DNA of 64,000 nucleotides from Streptomyces sp. ISL-96 (GCF_018614035.1 NZ_JAGGPA010000003.1:79328-143327); one strand, 5' to 3'. Shown: positions 16,978 through 26,238, counted from the stretch's first letter. Translations and numbers: made by a program. The notes: generated by a model from the letters alone, not told the origin.

Positions 16978-18269
16978 AGTTCTCCCATGCGGCGGATGAC
17001 GGGGGCCACGCGCTGCACCCCGTGGCGGTACGCCCCGCGCGCCGCCTCCCGTACGGCGTCGCGCAGGACGCGGCGTACGCCGGTGACATCGGTGGTGGTG
17101 GTCCGGGTGCCGTCGAGGCGGTGGCGGGCGAGGACGCCGGGGAGATAGCCCGGCGCGGTGGCGGAGGTGTAGTAGGGGGCGATCGGCGGCAGGCCGGGGC
17201 GCTCCAGGAGTGCGGTGACTCGTTTACGTACGGCGTCGAAGGCCGTCCCGTACGAGCCGTCCGCCGCCACTCCCTGGCCCGCCAGCCACTCCTCGTCCGC
17301 CCGCGGCCGGTGACCGGCGTCCAGCTGGTCCCAGGAGGCGAGGCACCCGGAGCCGAGGAAGTGGTGGTTGCCGAGGACCTCGCGCACGCCCAGGTCGGTG
17401 AGGACGGCGGTCGGGATGCGGCGGTGCAGAGACTCCAGGGCGGCGGTCGAGCTGACCGTGACGAGGAGGTCGGTGCGGTCCAGGACCTCGCCCATGTGTC
17501 CGTAGACGAGCCGGAAGTTGGGGGGCGGGCCGCCTTCGATACGGGCCGCCAGCTTCTGGTAGGGCAGCTCCTCGATGTGCGTGGTGTGCTCGCCCGGCTT
17601 GCTGCGGAGCTTGAGCAGCACCTCACGGCCGGGATGCAGCCGGGCGTGCTGGACCAGGCGGCGCAGCAGGTACGAGCGGTCGGCGCGGGACTGCGGCACG
17701 GAGGGCTGGGCGGCGAAGACGACGGTGCGGGTGTCCGTACCCGTGTAGCTGTCGCCGCCCAGGAACGGCAGCGCGGCCTCCGTGACCGCCGACGCGTCCG
17801 CGCCCACACCCTCGTACACCGCGCGGAAACGTTCCGCGTCGTGGCGGGAGTTGGCGATGACGATGTCCGCGCCGTGGCGCAGCAGCAGCCCGTCGGCGAG
17901 CTTCTCGTAGACGACGCCGACGTAACCGGTGCCGATGACGGGCCGGCGGCCGGTGTCCGGCCACAGCGGCGCGAGTCCGTGCAGCATCGCCTGTACGGCG
18001 CCGCCGACGAGGGCGAGCAGGACGACGTCGTACGCCTCGTGCTCGATCTCGCCGATGAATTCCGCGGCGGTCACCTCGCGCACACCGTCGACCGGCACGC
18101 CGACCTCGGCGAGCTGGCGCGGTGTGGGGGTGGCCCGGCCGCGCAACAGGAATCCGCCGATTTCGGCTTCCGGCGCGATACGGCGGGCGGTGAGGGCGCC
18201 CCATTTCCATCGCGTATCGGAATCGGCGATCACGGCGATCCGCAGGGTTTTGCTGGTACTTGCTGGCAC
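16974..18269 (-). CDS. DUF6716-like putative glycosyltransferase
   Basis: About 431 residues, cytoplasmic, with a GT-B-like pattern. The N-terminal Rossmann start is LRIAVIADSDTRWKWGALTA, and the middle VIGTGYVGVVYEKLADGLLLRHGADIVIANSRHDAERF resembles acceptor handling. The C-terminal LVTVSSTAALESLHRRIPTAV is a capsule-transferase-like nucleotide-sugar site. First gene of the leftward operon into NeuA-HAD and NeuB, so it probably adds or extends the nonulosonic acid polymer. The start is uncertain: GTG at 18269 (VPASTSKTLRIAV) has no obvious ribosome binding site; GTG at 18290-18285 or TTG at 18308 are alternatives. Confidence 0.65.
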   Translation of the reverse strand: MPASTSKTLRIAVIADSDTRWKWGALTARRIAPEAEIGGFLLRGRATPTPRQLAEVGVPVDGVREVTAAEFIGEIEHEAYDVVLLALVGGAVQAMLHGLAPLWPDTGRRPVIGTGYVGVVYEKLADGLLLRHGADIVIANSRHDAERFRAVYEGVGADASAVTEAALPFLGGDSYTGTDTRTVVFAAQPSVPQSRADRSYLLRRLVQHARLHPGREVLLKLRSKPGEHTTHIEELPYQKLAARIEGGPPPNFRLVYGHMGEVLDRTDLLVTVSSTAALESLHRRIPTAVLTDLGVREVLGNHHFLGSGCLASWDQLDAGHRPRADEEWLAGQGVAADGSYGTAFDAVRKRVTALLERPGLPPIAPYYTSATAPGYLPGVLARHRLDGTRTTTTDVTGVRRVLRDAVREAARGAYRHGVQRVAPVIRRMGEL

Positions 18270-18456
18270 ATCGACGAAGTTAGGCACGCATTCCGATTGA
18301 CGGCCCAACTCAGCCGCAACAAACGGTTAACAGCACATCGACGATCGGCGTCGGCCCTTGCAGAAAAGGCAGGTTAACCATTCCGCCATTCTTCGTTCAC
18401 CCGCCATCTCTCCGGCGGTCGCAACGAATGCCGCGGTGCGCCCTAGCGTCACGCAG
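18270..18456. promoter_or_regulatory. Divergent promoter region of the glycopolymer locus
   Basis: The 187 bp between two divergent operons contain GGTTAAC twice, 47 bp apart (18325-18331 and 18372-18378, the second extended to the palindrome GGTTAACC). These are candidate regulator half sites or promoter elements for coordinating both arms. No consensus sigma-HrdB promoter was assigned with confidence. Confidence 0.35.
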
Positions 18457-19452
18457 GTGGTCAAGCTCTCTGTCGTCGTGCCGTTCTTCAACGTGCAGAC
18501 ATACGCCCCAGACACCCTTCGAAGCCTCGCCGCGAACGCACGCGAGGACTTCGAGTTCATCCTCGTCGACGACTGTTCGAGCGACGGAACGCCGGAGATC
18601 CTCCAGCGCGCCGAGCGCGACCTCCCGGGGGCGGTCCTGGTCAGACACGAAACCAACGGCGGCCTGGCCACCGCCCGCAACACCGGCCTCGACGCCGCGC
18701 GCGGCGAGTACCTGACCTTCCTCGACGGCGACGACTGGCTGGCCCCCGGCCACTACGCGCGGCTCCTCGCCACCATGGAGGAGCTGGGCTGCGACTTCGT
18801 CCGTACGGACCATGTGCAGTGCACCGGACGTACGCGTACGGTCCACCGCGTCCCGCACGGCAGGCGCGGCGTCGTCATGTCACCGCGCGAGGCGATCCTG
18901 CCCGCCACCCGCTCCACCTCCGTCGACTACGCGTTCGCCTGGGCCGGCATGTACCACCGCAGGCTCGCCGACCGGGGGCTGCTGCACTTCACCGACGGCC
19001 TGCGCACGGCGGAGGACCGGCCGTGGATCTGGCGGCTGCACCGGGAGGCCGAGAGCTTCGCGGCGCTCGGCACGCTGGGGGTCTTCTACCGGCGGGGCGT
19101 CGCTTCCTCGCTGACGCAGATCGGCGACGTACGCCAACTCGATTTCATCCGGGCCTTCGATCAGGTCATCGAGGAAACGGCGAAGGACCCGGACGCGGAC
19201 CGTCTTCTGCCGAAAGCGGTGCGTACGTACTGCGCCATCATTTCCCACCACTTGGGAAGTATCGAAAGGTTCGAACCGGCCGTGGCACGGAAATTGCGGA
19301 CGATGAGCACGGCGGCCCTCAAGCGAATGCCGCAGGATTTCCTCAAGGACGCGCTGGATTCGATGGACATGGAGCGTTCGGGGCGGCTGCGCCGGCTGCG
19401 CCGCCGTCCCGTGGCCCCCGGCACGACCGCCGCGTCGGGGGTCGCTGCCTGA
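18457..19452 (+). CDS. Glycosyltransferase family 2
   Basis: A 331-residue GT-A enzyme. VKLSVVVPFFNVQTYAPDTLRSL opens the fold, LVDDCSSDGTPEIL and GLATARNTGLDAARGEYLTFLDGDDWL carry the nucleotide-binding aspartates (DDG-type DxD), and TAEDRPWIWRL supplies the catalytic acidic residue. GTG at 18457 starts directly before the first strand; upstream frame residues are not conserved-looking. Its stop overlaps the next ATG (TGATG). It probably builds the glycosyl units of the cell-wall polymer on the cytoplasmic face. Confidence 0.85.
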   Translation: MVKLSVVVPFFNVQTYAPDTLRSLAANAREDFEFILVDDCSSDGTPEILQRAERDLPGAVLVRHETNGGLATARNTGLDAARGEYLTFLDGDDWLAPGHYARLLATMEELGCDFVRTDHVQCTGRTRTVHRVPHGRRGVVMSPREAILPATRSTSVDYAFAWAGMYHRRLADRGLLHFTDGLRTAEDRPWIWRLHREAESFAALGTLGVFYRRGVASSLTQIGDVRQLDFIRAFDQVIEETAKDPDADRLLPKAVRTYCAIISHHLGSIERFEPAVARKLRTMSTAALKRMPQDFLKDALDSMDMERSGRLRRLRRRPVAPGTTAASGVAA

Positions 19453-20786
19453 TGGCCACCACGCAGATCTTCTTCGCCTCCACGCTGTACGGCGCCGCGA
19501 CGCTCGCCGCCGCGATCGACAGCGACTGCTTCTCGCCGGGCGCCCGGCGGCTGCTGCTCGTCAGCAACAACACCACGACGCCCGAGACGACGCCCGCCCT
19601 CGACGAGATGCCGGGCTTCGAGCGGCTGCGCGGCCGCTTCGACCGCGTGCTGTCCTGGAACGAGACCATCGCCCCCTTCCACCCCGGCGGCTGGTCGCCG
19701 CGCGCGGACGACATCCCACTGTGGGAACGCCACTTGCGGCTGCTGTGGGGGCTCGGCGACGACACGGTGGAGCTGTTCGTCGAGTCCATCCAGGTCAACC
19801 CGGCGCTGGCGCTCGCCCAGCTGTTCACGGACGCGCCGATCGAGGTGTACGCCGACGGGCTCATGAGCTACGGCCCGACCCGCAACAAGATCGACCCGCT
19901 GGTCGGCACGCGCGTACGCCGCCTCCTCCACCTGGACCTGGTGCCGGGCCTGACTCCGCTGCTGCTGGGGGAATTCGACGTACCGCCGGAGCTCGTACCG
20001 ACGGAGGCGTTCCTGAAGGTCCTCGCGGAACTGGCCGACGGGGAGGAGCGGTTGCCGGTCCCGGCCGACTCTGCTCTCCTCCTCGGCCAGTACCTGTCCG
20101 CGCTGTCGATCCTCACCGCCGAGGAGGAGGAGAACCTCCACGTCAGGATGTTGCTCGGGGCGGTCGAGCGGGGCCACCGGCAGATTGTCTTCAAGCCGCA
20201 CCCCACGGCGCCGGCCCGCTGGTCACGCATGCTGGAGCGCGAGGCGCGGACGCTGGGGGTCGAACTCACCGTCCTGGAGAGCCCGGTGCTGGCCGAGGTG
20301 CTGTACCAGCGGTACCGGCCGGCGCTGGTGGTCGGGTGCTTCTCGACGGCGCTGCTGACGGCGAGCACGTTCTACGGAATCCCGGTGGCCCGCACCGGGA
20401 CCGACGTACTGCTGGAACGGCTCTCGCCGTACCAGAACAGCAACCGCGTACCGGTCACGATCGTCGACGCGCTGGTGCCCGACCTGGCGGAAGGCACCCC
20501 GCAGCCGGCTCCGGCCGACCTGGCGGGCCTCCTCCAGGCGGTCGGCTTCGCGATGCAGCCGCAGATCCGGTCCGACCTGCGGCCGGCGGCCGAACGCTTC
20601 CTCTCCCGGCATCTGGACGGCCACACCTGGCGCTACTTCAAGCGCCGCCGCCTGACGACCCTGGCGCTGCCGGGCGCGATCCCGAAGCAGTTCGCGTTCA
20701 TTCCGCGCAGTGCTGGGCTGCGGCGGGTGGTGCGCAGGGCGCGGTCCTTGAAGCGGGCCGCGCTCAAGCACGCCTCAGTGGGATGA
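19452..20786 (+). CDS. Alpha-2,8-polysialyltransferase-family protein
   Basis: A 444-residue protein of the bacterial polysialyltransferase family (Pfam A-2_8-polyST). The start TTQIFFASTLYGAATLAAAID followed by RRLLLVSNNTTTPETTP is the usual actinobacterial form. IVFKPHPTAPARWSRML carries the conserved H-P motif, and VVGCFSTALLTASTFYG provides the S-T motif that binds CMP. It would polymerise or attach nonulosonic acid residues. It is coupled by TGATG upstream and ATGA downstream, so the three-gene rightward operon is tightly packed. Confidence 0.78.
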   Translation: MATTQIFFASTLYGAATLAAAIDSDCFSPGARRLLLVSNNTTTPETTPALDEMPGFERLRGRFDRVLSWNETIAPFHPGGWSPRADDIPLWERHLRLLWGLGDDTVELFVESIQVNPALALAQLFTDAPIEVYADGLMSYGPTRNKIDPLVGTRVRRLLHLDLVPGLTPLLLGEFDVPPELVPTEAFLKVLAELADGEERLPVPADSALLLGQYLSALSILTAEEEENLHVRMLLGAVERGHRQIVFKPHPTAPARWSRMLEREARTLGVELTVLESPVLAEVLYQRYRPALVVGCFSTALLTASTFYGIPVARTGTDVLLERLSPYQNSNRVPVTIVDALVPDLAEGTPQPAPADLAGLLQAVGFAMQPQIRSDLRPAAERFLSRHLDGHTWRYFKRRRLTTLALPGAIPKQFAFIPRSAGLRRVVRRARSLKRAALKHASVG

Positions 20787-21949
20787 GCACCGCCGAGGCC
20801 GTGCTGGCCGGGCCGCCGCGCATACCGGATGGCGCGCGCGACTCCAAGCCTGCGACGTACGACGACAAGCCGCAGCACCACACCAAGCCTGCGCCCTCCG
20901 CGCGGCTGGGCGCGCTGGACGGGCTGCGGCTGGCCGCCGCCCTGATGGTCGCCGCGTACCACTACGGCGGCCGGGGCGGTGACATCACCACGGCCTGGGG
21001 CTCCTCGCCCAAGGTCCAGTTCCCCACGGCCCACGCGTGGTTCGCCTACGGCTCCCTCGGGGTGCAGGTCTTCTTCGTCATCAGCGGCTTCGTGATCTGC
21101 ATGAGCGGCTGGGGCCGCCCGCTGCGGTCCTTCTTCGCCTCCCGCGTCTCGCGGCTCTTCCCCGCCTACTGGGCCGCCATAGTGCTGGTCACGGCGGTCT
21201 TCGCGCTGCCCTGGGTGGCGTACGAGGCGGTCTCGCCCAGCGACGCGCTCGTCAACCTCAGCATGCTCCAGCAGCCGGTCGGCGCCGACCGCGTGCTCGG
21301 CGTGTGCTGGACGCTCTGGGCGGAACTGCGCTTCTACGCGCTGTTCGCTCTGTTCGTCGTGCTGCCCGGCGCCGGCCGGCAGCGCGTCGTGCTCTTCTGC
21401 GCCGTGTGGACACTGGCCGCCGTCCTCGCGGACGCCGCGAACGAGCCGCTGCTCGACGTCGTCCTGATGCCCGAGTACGCGCCCTTCTTCATCGGCGGCG
21501 TGGGCCTCTATCTGCTGCACCGCGACCGCCGGGACGCCACCGCCTGGGGCATCGTCGCCGTGAGCTGGCTGCTCGGCCAGCACTACGCGGTGGCGGAGCT
21601 CTGGCACCCGGACAGCCCGGAGTTCTTCTCGTACCGCTCGGGTTCGGTGATCATCGCGGTGGTCACGGCCGGCTTCGTGCTCGTCGGCGCGATAGCGCTG
21701 GGGTACTTCCGGTGGGCGAACTGGCGCTGGCTGACGGTGGCCGGCGCCTTGACGTATCCGTTCTACCTCGTGCACGAGCACCTGGGCTGGGTCGCGGTCG
21801 ACGTACTGCACCAGCGCCTGGGCCTGCCGTCTTGCGCGACCTTCGGGCTGACGATCGCCGGGATGCTGCTGCTGGCCCAGCTGCTGAACCGTTGCGTCGA
21901 GAAGCCGCTCACTCCGCTGCTGCGCAGATCGCTCGCCGCGAGGCGCTAG
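20783..21949 (+). CDS. Acyltransferase-3 family membrane O-acyltransferase
   Basis: A 388-residue integral membrane protein with about ten hydrophobic segments. After a hydrophilic ~45-residue N-terminus, GALDGLRLAAALMVAAYHYGG gives the family start with the catalytic histidine, and FFVISGFVI, FFASRVSRLFPAYW (conserved arginines) and TYPFYLVHEHLGW near the end confirm it. Such OafA/YrhL-type enzymes O-acetylate extracellular glycans; here the target is probably the nonulosonic acid polymer. ATGA overlap with the polysialyltransferase-like gene. Confidence 0.88.
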   Translation: MSTAEAVLAGPPRIPDGARDSKPATYDDKPQHHTKPAPSARLGALDGLRLAAALMVAAYHYGGRGGDITTAWGSSPKVQFPTAHAWFAYGSLGVQVFFVISGFVICMSGWGRPLRSFFASRVSRLFPAYWAAIVLVTAVFALPWVAYEAVSPSDALVNLSMLQQPVGADRVLGVCWTLWAELRFYALFALFVVLPGAGRQRVVLFCAVWTLAAVLADAANEPLLDVVLMPEYAPFFIGGVGLYLLHRDRRDATAWGIVAVSWLLGQHYAVAELWHPDSPEFFSYRSGSVIIAVVTAGFVLVGAIALGYFRWANWRWLTVAGALTYPFYLVHEHLGWVAVDVLHQRLGLPSCATFGLTIAGMLLLAQLLNRCVEKPLTPLLRRSLAARR

Positions 21950-21962
21950 AGGGGAGGGCAGG

Positions 21963-22003
21963 AGAAGGGTGGGGCGCCCCCTGGACGGGTGCCCCACCCT
22001 TCT
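21963..22003. terminator. Bidirectional stem-loop between convergent operons
   Basis: Perfect 13-bp arms AGAAGGGTGGGGC / GCCCCACCCTTCT around a 15-nt loop, between the acyltransferase stop and the stop of the convergent GT8-fusion gene. Confidence 0.8.
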
Positions 22004-22011
22004 GCTGTCCA

Positions 22012-24318
22012 TCAGCGAGCCGGGCGCCCCAGGATCGCCCTCAGATCGGCGGCGTTCGCCTCGGTCACCTTCCACAGCTCCTGCTGCCGGCCGTGCACGT
22101 CGGCGACCGATGCGGCGTGGTCGTCGAGCAGGCCCAGCGCGCGCTCGGTGAGCACCGCGCCGAGGTTCTTGTCGTGTACGGAGATGCCCCACTCGGGCCG
22201 GTCGATGTCGGACAGGAAGTACGCCATCTTGGGGTGCGAGATGAGGCTGATGATCGGCGTACCGCAGCCGAACGGGATCATCCCCGCGTGGCCGCGCATC
22301 CCGATGACGAGCTTCGTGCGCGCGTACGTGTCCCTGATCGCGTCGTTGTCGAAGTCGTACATCGGGATGACCGGCAGCGAGACACCGTGCTCGCGCCGCA
22401 GGTCGAACGCGATCTTCTCGTCGTCGAGCGAGTGCGCCACGCACTTCACCTCGGCGTGGGCGCCGAGCGCCCGTACCGCCTTCGCCATCTCGGAGAGGAA
22501 GTGGCCGTAGTCGTGGCCGAAGCGCAGCCCCGCCCGGTCGTACGCCGCGTTGACGAGGACGGTGTTCTCGCGGTGGAGGGGGTCGGTCCAGCCGTCGACG
22601 AGCTGCCGGGTGACGGTGGTCGGGCAGGGCTGGAGGCGGACCTTGTCGTGCAGCTCGGCGGGGAGCAGCGCGCGTACCTTCTCGATCGAGCCGTGGTTGC
22701 GGAGCCCGAAGAAGGAGGCGCGCTCGACGAGGGCGCGCAGGGCGGTGTTGAAGCGGTCGGCGCGGTAGGACTGGCCGTCAAAGGCGTTGAAGCCGACGGC
22801 GTACACCATGACGGGTACGTCGATGCGGTTCAGCAGCGCGTCGGGGACGTTCCACTGCCAGGCGCTGTTGCCGTTGGGCGCGGTGTCGGGGATGAACAGC
22901 CCGCCGCCGCCGATGACCAGGCCGCGCCGGGCGTTGACGCGCTCCAGGGCGGCCTCGTCGAAGAGGCGGTGGGCGTGGATGGAGTGCCATGTGCGCGGCC
23001 CGGTGTCGCCGTCCGTGTCGAAGGCGAGCCGTACGCTCTCGGGCAGGAGCTTGTCGCCGGCGTTGCCCTGCTGCTCCATGTAGAAGGCGACGTGCGCCAA
23101 CTGTTCGCCGGGCACACCCACTTCGGCGGGCCGTGGATTTCGCGTACGGCGCTGCATGAGCCGGTTGGCCCGGTGCGTCGGATCGACCCGCAGCCCGTCG
23201 AGCGCGTGCCGCTGCGCCGCGTCGTCGTCGCCGTGGATCCAGGCGATCTGCGCCAGCCGGCCGAAGGCGGTGGGGGCCCGGTTGGGGGCGGCGGTGGCGA
23301 GCAGCAGCTGCGCCCGGGCTTCGTCGTAACGCGACACGCTCATCAGCGCGTGGCCGAGCACCTCGTGCGGCCAGGACCAGTCGAGCGGGATGCGTACGCG
23401 CCCGAGCAGATCCACCGCTTCCTGGTACTCGCCCGCGGCGATGTGGGCGGCGGCGACCTTGCGGGCGCTTTCGACGTCGCCGGTGCGCTCGACGTGCGGG
23501 GTGCCGAAGTGGACGAGCAGGTCGTGGTGCATGCTCTTGCCCAGCGCCAGGCAGGCGGCGTAGAACTGCGCGTCGGACAGCTCGAACTCGCGCCAGCGGT
23601 CCTCGGCCTTCCCGTACCCGGCCTCGCCGCCCTGCCAGGGCTTGTGGCGTCCGGTGAAGTGCAGGATCGCGGTGTCGTCGGGCACCGGCAGGTCACCGGA
23701 CAGCCGCCGCTTGACGAAGTTGTAGCGGGCGTCGAGCTGGACGAAGTCTCCGTCGAGTACGGCGTTGAGGATGCCCTGGTCGTGCTTGTCGAGCTCGTAG
23801 TCCCCACTGCGGCCGGTCTCGTCGATGCGGGCGCAGAATTCGTCACTCAGATACTCACGCTGAATCACCAGCAGCCCGCTGTTGAGTTTGTGCTGCCCGT
23901 AGAAGAACTGCGGTACGGCGGCGAGCCCTTCCCGCAGCTTCAGCAGCTCACTCAAATCCCCCAGCACCACCATGTCGGTGTCGAGGGTGATCACGGTGTC
24001 GTAGTCGCGGATGCGGAAGACGTCGAGGATGAAGTAAGCCTTGCGTACCAGGTAATTGTCCTGGCCCCCCTTGGCGTACGAGTCGTAGTGCGCCGCATCG
24101 ACGCGGCGCAGCTCGACGCGCGGGTGCAGGGCCCGTATCCGGGCAATGGACGAAGGCTTCAGATCGTCGTGCAGAACGATGAAGTCCTCGCACAGCCAGG
24201 GATTCGACAGGGCGAGGCTGCGCAGCAGCACAAGAAAGCCGGGCAGGTAGTTCTCGTCGACAAAGCTGGCGAAGGCGATGCGGCGCTTGCCGGTAAGGGC
24301 ATGGGTGGTGGATGTCAT
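22012..24318 (-). CDS. GT8-like glycosyltransferase / helical repeat / polysaccharide pyruvyltransferase fusion
   Basis: A 768-residue cytoplasmic protein. Residues about 10-240 are a GT8-type transferase (FASFVDENYLPGFLVLLRSL, DTD at 113-115, LNSGLLVI, HFTGRHKPW from 220). Residues about 250-390 form TPR-like helices. From about 395 there is a polysaccharide pyruvyltransferase domain (GNAGDKLLP, LVIGGGGLF, VIGMRGHAGMIPFGCGTPIISL). It could add a sugar and then a pyruvate ketal or related group to the growing chain. It overlaps the GT29 gene upstream (ATGA), forming a two-gene operon. The fusion is longer than either family alone. Confidence 0.78.
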   Translation of the reverse strand: MTSTTHALTGKRRIAFASFVDENYLPGFLVLLRSLALSNPWLCEDFIVLHDDLKPSSIARIRALHPRVELRRVDAAHYDSYAKGGQDNYLVRKAYFILDVFRIRDYDTVITLDTDMVVLGDLSELLKLREGLAAVPQFFYGQHKLNSGLLVIQREYLSDEFCARIDETGRSGDYELDKHDQGILNAVLDGDFVQLDARYNFVKRRLSGDLPVPDDTAILHFTGRHKPWQGGEAGYGKAEDRWREFELSDAQFYAACLALGKSMHHDLLVHFGTPHVERTGDVESARKVAAAHIAAGEYQEAVDLLGRVRIPLDWSWPHEVLGHALMSVSRYDEARAQLLLATAAPNRAPTAFGRLAQIAWIHGDDDAAQRHALDGLRVDPTHRANRLMQRRTRNPRPAEVGVPGEQLAHVAFYMEQQGNAGDKLLPESVRLAFDTDGDTGPRTWHSIHAHRLFDEAALERVNARRGLVIGGGGLFIPDTAPNGNSAWQWNVPDALLNRIDVPVMVYAVGFNAFDGQSYRADRFNTALRALVERASFFGLRNHGSIEKVRALLPAELHDKVRLQPCPTTVTRQLVDGWTDPLHRENTVLVNAAYDRAGLRFGHDYGHFLSEMAKAVRALGAHAEVKCVAHSLDDEKIAFDLRREHGVSLPVIPMYDFDNDAIRDTYARTKLVIGMRGHAGMIPFGCGTPIISLISHPKMAYFLSDIDRPEWGISVHDKNLGAVLTERALGLLDDHAASVADVHGRQQELWKVTEANAADLRAILGRPAR

Positions 24319-25844
24319 CGCAGGGAAATCCTCATGTCACTGACGCTCTGGGCGCGTTCCATGACCCACGCCTTTTCGCTGGTGTATTCGTGCACGGAGG
24401 TGATGGGCATCCGCATGGCCTCTTGAAGGCGGTAGGCGCCGCTCTCGTAGAAGTCGAAGCCAATGAGATCGAGCGTGGGGCTGACGTCCAGGAAGTCGAG
24501 CAGCCACAGCATGTTGAAACCGCTGGTGGGGATGGAGGACCACACATCCGGTCCCACCTTGCCGACATTGCGCAGGGGCCAGCGCAGCGACTCGTCGCCG
24601 AGGTACTTCTGTGCTCCGGGCACCAGCCGGTTGCGCAGCGAGTGCTTCCAGTCGCCGGAGACGCCGCCGAAGACGAGCCGCGTCGTGACCGGCCGCTCCC
24701 AGTTGAAGCCGTGCTTGTGGATGGTGGCGTGGATGTCGGTGCGGCTGCCGGTCGCCGCCGCGTCGATCTTGTACGAGTTGAAGCGGAGGACGAGGTCGTA
24801 CGCGTCGATCTCGCTCCCCAGCGAGCTGCGCCCCACCCGCTGAGAATTGGCTATAAGGCATACGGACTTGCCGGCGATCTGATTCCGGAACTCCCCCAGG
24901 GTGATCCACTCCACCCCGCCGAAGGTGGGGTCGGCGACGGGCCCTCGCATGCGGTTCCTGCGCTGCTCGGCGTAGAGCGTAATGACCTCGCACAGCCCTG
25001 CCGCTTCGCCCCCGTTGATCCCGATCCGCAGATCAAGATACTGACCGACAGCCTCCTGAATATCCTGAACAGGGCTACCGCTCCGCTCCATCGCGAGCAG
25101 CGCACCGACGAGCCGCGCCTCGCCCTGCGCCCAGTCCCCACGCGCGTGCAGCGCGAGCCCTTCGGCCCAGACATCGGTGGCGGGCCCGGCGGAGTACTCC
25201 CTCGCCTTGGGGCACTCGCGCTCCAGCAGCCGCAGCAGCTCGTCCTGCCGCTGCCCGCCGGCCCGCATGCCGGCGATTTTCGGCGCGACGCCGAACCCGT
25301 CGTCGTCGGTGAGCGCGAGATACCGCTCGTACGCCTCGACGGCGGCGGCCTCGTCCCCGATGGCGTCCAGCGTCCGGGCGCGCAGCCGCCAGCCGGCGCG
25401 CGATTTTGCCCGCCGGGTCAGCACGGTGTCGCTGATGAGCAGCGCCAGCCTCAGCTCGTCGTCGTACCCGCACTCCAGAGCCTTACTGCCCACAGCAAGC
25501 AGCGCATCGAGCAGCTCACCGCCCCACACATCGGCGGGACCACCCGCGCCTTTGGCGGCGCGCCGGATCAGGGCGGTGGCACCGGAGGCGGCGGTCACGA
25601 GCGCCGGTTCCTGCGTCATGGCCTGCACAGCGAGCAACTGTCGCAACTTCTCGGCAAGTTCCGTACGCCGTCGATCCAGCCCGGAGACAAGCTTGCCGCT
25701 GTGCACGGCGCACGCACGCAGGCACTCGTCGAGCCCGGTCGGCTTGATCCCGGCAGATGGCTCATGAGGTGACTGGCCGTTCGGCGCGCCGGTGGGATTC
25801 TCCCCGTCGCGCGGTCTCGGCCATCGGTTGCGGGCCTTCGTCAT
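24315..25844 (-). CDS. GT29-type (eukaryote-like) sialyltransferase with N-terminal helical domain
   Basis: A 509-residue protein. Residues 1-290 are helical, TPR-like. The C-terminal third has animal-type sialylmotifs. The L motif is CLIANSQRVGRSSLGSEIDA followed by YDLVLRFNS (about 328-356). The S motif is IPTSGFNMLWLLDFLDVSP (from about 437), and a short HEY-containing motif III follows. It would transfer CMP-activated sialic acid or Kdn. ATG at 25844 has GGAG 4 nt upstream; an alternative GTG lies at 25865. There is no signal anchor, unlike Golgi enzymes, so it acts in the cytoplasm. It is coupled by ATGA to the GT8 fusion. Confidence 0.75.
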   Translation of the reverse strand: MTKARNRWPRPRDGENPTGAPNGQSPHEPSAGIKPTGLDECLRACAVHSGKLVSGLDRRRTELAEKLRQLLAVQAMTQEPALVTAASGATALIRRAAKGAGGPADVWGGELLDALLAVGSKALECGYDDELRLALLISDTVLTRRAKSRAGWRLRARTLDAIGDEAAAVEAYERYLALTDDDGFGVAPKIAGMRAGGQRQDELLRLLERECPKAREYSAGPATDVWAEGLALHARGDWAQGEARLVGALLAMERSGSPVQDIQEAVGQYLDLRIGINGGEAAGLCEVITLYAEQRRNRMRGPVADPTFGGVEWITLGEFRNQIAGKSVCLIANSQRVGRSSLGSEIDAYDLVLRFNSYKIDAAATGSRTDIHATIHKHGFNWERPVTTRLVFGGVSGDWKHSLRNRLVPGAQKYLGDESLRWPLRNVGKVGPDVWSSIPTSGFNMLWLLDFLDVSPTLDLIGFDFYESGAYRLQEAMRMPITSVHEYTSEKAWVMERAQSVSDMRISLR

Positions 25845-26238
25845 GATGCTCCAAGGTCTTTCCACCCCGCTGACAGGTGGCGGGTCCGCGTCACCCTAGG
25901 AACCCAGCACGACCCCAGGGTGAACTCCCCTCGTCCCCCCGGAAAACGACTGCCCCTACGTGGGCGGTCGTGTGCGTGGGGATCCAACTACAGAAAGAGC
26001 GTGCGTCCTTGGCGTGCACGACGGATGCCTCGGAGCCCGCAGAATCCGCAAAAAGCAGCCCCGCCGCCCGGATTGAGGTCCGGGTGACGGGGGCCGCTTG
26101 GCGTGTGCTCATAAGTGGCCCTTGCGATCGGCCGTTACCGCATGGGAACCGCGGCTACAGGCGGAAGGGCAGGAAGCCGTGCGAGCCCTGAGCGAGGGCT
26201 GGGATGCCGCGCCGTTACACGCGGGAGAAATTCGGAGA
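25845..26238. other. Intergenic border between glycopolymer locus and secreted-protein island
   Basis: No convincing gene in this 394-bp stretch. It contains the 5' leader of the GT29 gene and, at 26049-26097, the terminator of the leftward secreted-protein gene. Confidence 0.5.
26049..26097 (-). terminator. Rho-independent terminator downstream of the 26239 gene
   Basis: GC-rich hairpin with arms GCGGCCCCCGTCACCCGGA / TCCGGGCGGCGGGGCTGC on the minus strand, followed by a TTTTT run (AAAAA at 26050-26054 on the plus strand). A rare textbook terminator in this genome. Confidence 0.85.

Noticed and set aside
15007..17148. 713-codon plus-strand frame opposite neuB and neuA-HAD
   Set aside because: Low-complexity G/D/V/R-rich product, a typical GC-skew shadow of the real minus-strand genes.
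21037..24426. 1129-codon plus-strand frame
   Set aside because: It runs through the acyltransferase in a wrong frame and then antisense to the GT8 fusion; composition is that of a shadow frame.
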